From Nitratireductor sp. (GTDB taxonomy: Bacteria > Pseudomonadota > Alphaproteobacteria > Rhizobiales > Rhizobiaceae): 64,000 nt of DNA. Where the stretch lies: contig JAFMHL010000021.1 of NCBI GenBank assembly GCA_017854535.1, positions 1 through 64,000 of the forward strand, in the 5' to 3' direction. The notes beneath the pieces were generated by a model, which saw nothing but the letters and a program-made list of their open reading frames with translations, ran no database searches and was not told the origin of the DNA. The translations under genes and the position numbers were made by a program. Of the stretch, positions 60,695-64,000 are shown one piece after another; the stretch's first letter is position 1; every line of letters begins with the position of its first letter.

Positions 60695-61687
60695 ATGACC
60701 AGTGCTGTAGAATTCAAAAAAACATCACGTCACTTTGGAAAAGTGAAGGCCGTCGACAATGTCGATTTGACCATTGGGGAAGGTGAATTTTTCGCCATGC
60801 TGGGTCCTTCCGGCTCGGGAAAAACTACCTGTTTGCGCCTGATAGCAGGGTTCGAACAACCGACCCAAGGTGAAATCTTAATATTCGGCGAAAGCGCCGG
60901 CGGCGTGCCTCCGTACCTGCGAAACGTCAATACCGTTTTCCAGGACTATGCATTGTTCCCGCATCTAAGTGTTGCTGAGAACGTAGCCTACGGACTGATG
61001 ATAAGAAAGGTCGAGAAGTCGAAACGGATTCGCGCCGCAGAGGAAGCATTGGCGATGGTTCGTCTTGAGGGGTATGGCGACCGCAAACCTAGTCAACTTT
61101 CTGGCGGACAGCGCCAGCGTGTGGCCTTGGCACGTGCCTTGGTAAATAAGCCAAAAGTGCTATTGCTGGATGAACCGCTTGGTGCCCTTGACCTTAAGCT
61201 GCGTGAGGAAATGCAGGAGGAACTCAAGGGGCTCCAGCGTTCTTTGGGAATTACTTTTGTTTTTGTCACCCATGATCAGGGTGAGGCGCTTTCAATGGCA
61301 GATCGTGTTGCGGTATTCAATGATGGCAAGGTCATGCAGGTGGGATCCCCTCAGGACATCTACCATCGCCCAAAGACCCGGTTTGTCGCTGATTTCGTCG
61401 GCTCATCGAATGTACTGGATGGCACATTTCCTGGCAAACAGCCCAATAAGAATGTGGCCGCCAGCTTACGACCAGAGGCAATCAGAATCGTCAAGAGCGG
61501 TGGCCATGAGGCAGATATCATTTCAGTCAGTTTTCTTGGTGCAGTGACAAGAATTGGCGTGGATGTTGGCGGGTGCAAACTGCAAGTGCTGGTTGATAAG
61601 GCACAGTCTTCACTAGCTGTCGGTCAAAAAATTCGAGTGAATTGGTCAAATGACGATCTCCACTATATGGAGGCAGCAAGTGAATGA
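60695..61687 (+). CDS. ABC transporter ATP-binding protein (PotA-like)
   Basis: Walker A GPSGSGKTT, signature LSGGQRQRVALARALVNKPKVLLLDEPLGALDLKLRE. Confidence 0.96.
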   Translation: MTSAVEFKKTSRHFGKVKAVDNVDLTIGEGEFFAMLGPSGSGKTTCLRLIAGFEQPTQGEILIFGESAGGVPPYLRNVNTVFQDYALFPHLSVAENVAYGLMIRKVEKSKRIRAAEEALAMVRLEGYGDRKPSQLSGGQRQRVALARALVNKPKVLLLDEPLGALDLKLREEMQEELKGLQRSLGITFVFVTHDQGEALSMADRVAVFNDGKVMQVGSPQDIYHRPKTRFVADFVGSSNVLDGTFPGKQPNKNVAASLRPEAIRIVKSGGHEADIISVSFLGAVTRIGVDVGGCKLQVLVDKAQSSLAVGQKIRVNWSNDDLHYMEAASE

Positions 61688-62624
61688 CGCAGCGATCATG
61701 ACGCGCGAAAACCGCAGCTTTCTTTCCCGCATGTCAGATACATTGTGGCGAAAGCCGCGGTTGCTTTTGATTTTGCTTTTGACCCCGCCGATACTCTGGT
61801 TGGGCATCATATATTTGGGCTCGCTATTTGCATTGCTCGCCCAGAGTTTTTTCTCGATTGACGAGTTTTCTGGCCTTATAAAATACGAGTTGACGCTCAA
61901 AACCTACCGGGAACTGCTTGTTCCAGCCAATTTAGACATTCTGGTGCGAACCACACTAATGGCTGTTATCGTAACGCTTGCAGCAGCAGTGGTTGCGTTT
62001 CCTATAGCCTATTATGCCGCCCGATATGCGCGCGGTAAATGGAAAGCAATCTTCTATCTTAGCGTCATGTTGCCGCTTTGGTCCAGTTACCTAGTGAAAG
62101 TCTATGCCTGGAAGCTTATTCTGGCCAAGGAAGGTATTCTCAATTGGTTGTTTGAGGTTTTGTATCTCAAATGGCTGCTCGATGCTTATTTGAGCCTCCC
62201 TCTGATCGGAGGTAATTCTCTTTCTGTCAGCTATACCGGTACGTTTCTGGTTTTCTTGTATGTTTGGCTGCCATTTATGGTTTTGCCCATGCAGGCGGCG
62301 CTGGAACGTGTCCAGGCGAGTTATCTTGAAGCCTCGGCGGATCTCGGCGCAACACCGTCACAAACGTTCAAAAATGTTCTCTTTCCGCTCGCTTTGCCGG
62401 GCATAATTGCGGGTTCAATTTTCACCTTTTCTCTTACATTGGGTGACTATATCATTCCGCAAATCATAGGCTCTTCACGCCTGTTTATTGGTCAGGCGGT
62501 TTACGCCCATCAAGGAACGGCCGGCAACATTCCGCTGGCAGCGGCCTTTACCGTTGTACCGGTTATCGTGATGGGCTTTTACCTATGGATGGCCAAGAGG
62601 CAAGGAGCATTCGATGCGCTCTGA
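61680..62624 (+). CDS. ABC transporter permease (PotB-like)
   Basis: Six hydrophobic segments; [31 protein letters not shown]; start GTG 61680 or ATG 61698. Confidence 0.93.
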   Translation: MNDAAIMTRENRSFLSRMSDTLWRKPRLLLILLLTPPILWLGIIYLGSLFALLAQSFFSIDEFSGLIKYELTLKTYRELLVPANLDILVRTTLMAVIVTLAAAVVAFPIAYYAARYARGKWKAIFYLSVMLPLWSSYLVKVYAWKLILAKEGILNWLFEVLYLKWLLDAYLSLPLIGGNSLSVSYTGTFLVFLYVWLPFMVLPMQAALERVQASYLEASADLGATPSQTFKNVLFPLALPGIIAGSIFTFSLTLGDYIIPQIIGSSRLFIGQAVYAHQGTAGNIPLAAAFTVVPVIVMGFYLWMAKRQGAFDAL

Positions 62625-63429
62625 TCAATCAAACCGTGCATCAACCGGCCTTAAACTAGCAGCAATTGCTGGCCTTTTGTTCATGCATTTGCCGATCCTA
62701 TTGATCTTTGTTTATGCCTTCACAACCGAGGACAAGACATACCAATTTCCGCCTCCAGGCTACACGCTTAAATGGTTCGCAATCACCTGGAACAGACCTG
62801 ATGTGTGGGAAGCGTTGCAACTGTCCGTCAAAGTGGCTTCCATTTCGACAGTAATTGCACTGGTTCTCGGAACCTTATGTGCCGCTGCCGTATCGCGCTC
62901 AAAATTCTTCGGACGCGAAGCCATTTCGCTCATGGTCATCCTGCCCATAGCCTTGCCTGGTATCATTACCGGGATTGCGCTGCGCTCTGCATTCAATCTG
63001 GCCGACATCCCCTTTTCGATGTGGACTATCATTCTTGGGCACGCAACCTTCTGCGTCGTTGTGGTTTACAACAATGCCGTTGCGCGTTTCCGTCGCCTCT
63101 CAGGGTCGCTTATTGAAGCGTCCATGGATCTTGGGGCAACTGGGATCCAGACATTTCGCTATGTTGTCATGCCAAATATCGCAACGTCTCTTTTGGCAGG
63201 AGGTATGTTGGCGTTTGCCCTATCGTTTGATGAAGTCATTGTGACCACTTTTACGGCCGGGCAACAAGCGACACTGCCAATCTGGATGCTGGAGGAACTC
63301 GTACGGCCAAGACAGCGACCGGTAACCAATGTGGTCGCCATGGTCGTCGTGCTGGTCACATTCCTTCCCATTCTGGGCGCATATTACTTGACGCGAGGTG
63401 GAGATCAAATTGCGGGATCAGGTAAATAA
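62614..63429 (+). CDS. ABC transporter permease (PotC-like)
   Basis: [46 protein letters not shown]. Confidence 0.94.
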   Translation: MRSDQSNRASTGLKLAAIAGLLFMHLPILLIFVYAFTTEDKTYQFPPPGYTLKWFAITWNRPDVWEALQLSVKVASISTVIALVLGTLCAAAVSRSKFFGREAISLMVILPIALPGIITGIALRSAFNLADIPFSMWTIILGHATFCVVVVYNNAVARFRRLSGSLIEASMDLGATGIQTFRYVVMPNIATSLLAGGMLAFALSFDEVIVTTFTAGQQATLPIWMLEELVRPRQRPVTNVVAMVVVLVTFLPILGAYYLTRGGDQIAGSGK

Positions 63430-63449
63430 CAAATTGAGGAGTAACCACA

Positions 63450-64000
63450 ATGGAAACACAAATGTTGATAGGCGCCGCGTTTGAAGCAGGCACCGGACAA
63501 GAAGAGAAAATCTTCAATCCAAGAACAGGCGAGGTAATATTGAACTTACCCGAAGCCTCTGATAGTCAGATTAATCGGGCGGTTGAAGCTGCTGAAAAGG
63601 CTTTCGGCAAGTGGTCCCGTACGACGCCAGCAGAACGCTCGGCTTACTTGATGAAAATTGCAGACCGGATCGAAGCCGAAGCCGATGATTTCGCTGCACT
63701 GGAAGCGCTGAATTGCGGCAAGCCTATAAATGCGGTCAAAGGAGATGAGATTCCGGCAATTGTCGATTGCTATCGTTACTACGCAGGTGCCGTGCGCAAT
63801 ATTCCAGGTGTTGCTGCCGGCGAATATCTGGAAGGTTTTACTTCCATGGTCAGGCGCGATCCAATCGGTATTGTCGGCTCAATTGCACCGTGGAATTACC
63901 CGTTGATGATGGCTGCGTGGAAGCTTGCACCGGCAATTGCTGGCGGTAACACAGTTGTTTTTAAACCATCTGAACAAACACCTTTGACGGCTATGAAGCT
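63450..64000 (+). CDS. aldehyde dehydrogenase family protein (gamma-aminobutyraldehyde dehydrogenase-like), truncated by window end
   Basis: Read by eye: METQMLIGAAFEAGTGQEEKIFNPRTGEV ... IGIVGSIAPWNYPLMMAAWKLAPAIAGGNTVVFKPSEQTPLTAMK. Confidence 0.93.
   Translation, partial: METQMLIGAAFEAGTGQEEKIFNPRTGEVILNLPEASDSQINRAVEAAEKAFGKWSRTTPAERSAYLMKIADRIEAEADDFAALEALNCGKPINAVKGDEIPAIVDCYRYYAGAVRNIPGVAAGEYLEGFTSMVRRDPIGIVGSIAPWNYPLMMAAWKLAPAIAGGNTVVFKPSEQTPLTAMK

Noticed and set aside
1-64000. tRNA, rRNA, CRISPR arrays, prophage, IS elements, toxin-antitoxin or defence islands
   Set aside because: No cloverleaf-like or rRNA sequence noticed, no regularly spaced repeats, no integrase, transposase, phage structural, Cas or restriction-modification genes recognised in the ORF set.

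Overview
64 kb chromosomal window from an alphaproteobacterium, probably Rhizobiales/Hyphomicrobiales-like (inferred from gene content and order; no 16S present). It is densely coding and mostly housekeeping: pdxH, fabI, aroC, ribBA, xseB, tlyA, ubiA, purD, glyQ/glyS, a polyprenyl synthase, ispE, moaB, rnhB, the F0 ATP synthase operon atpI-B-E-F'-F, der and bacA/sbmA. The last ~13 kb is catabolic/accessory: uxaC-uxuA-uxuB, an amidohydrolase-MarR-crotonase operon, and a LysR + polyamine-type ABC transporter + aldehyde dehydrogenase cluster that runs off the window. I found no rRNA, tRNA, CRISPR, prophage, intact transposon or biosynthetic cluster, and no convincing new multi-gene system. The best second-look items are: (1) a diverged duplicate of the glyS 5' end just upstream of glyS, where all five coding differences are synonymous, making a 39-aa ORF that stops inside the glyS start region; (2) a GC-rich in-frame insertion in glyS resembling the DNA between the two glyS starts; (3) a perfect GTTC-N7-GTTC LexA-type box upstream of a SplB-like radical SAM gene; (4) a strong GAAA-capped hairpin between atpE and atpF'; (5) mutually exclusive stems around the rnhB start; (6) a histidine phosphatase whose catalytic RHG motif precedes any canonical start codon; (7) a 16-bp perfect palindrome upstream of an acyl-CoA dehydrogenase; (8) a copper-chaperone cassette where dxs is commonly found.
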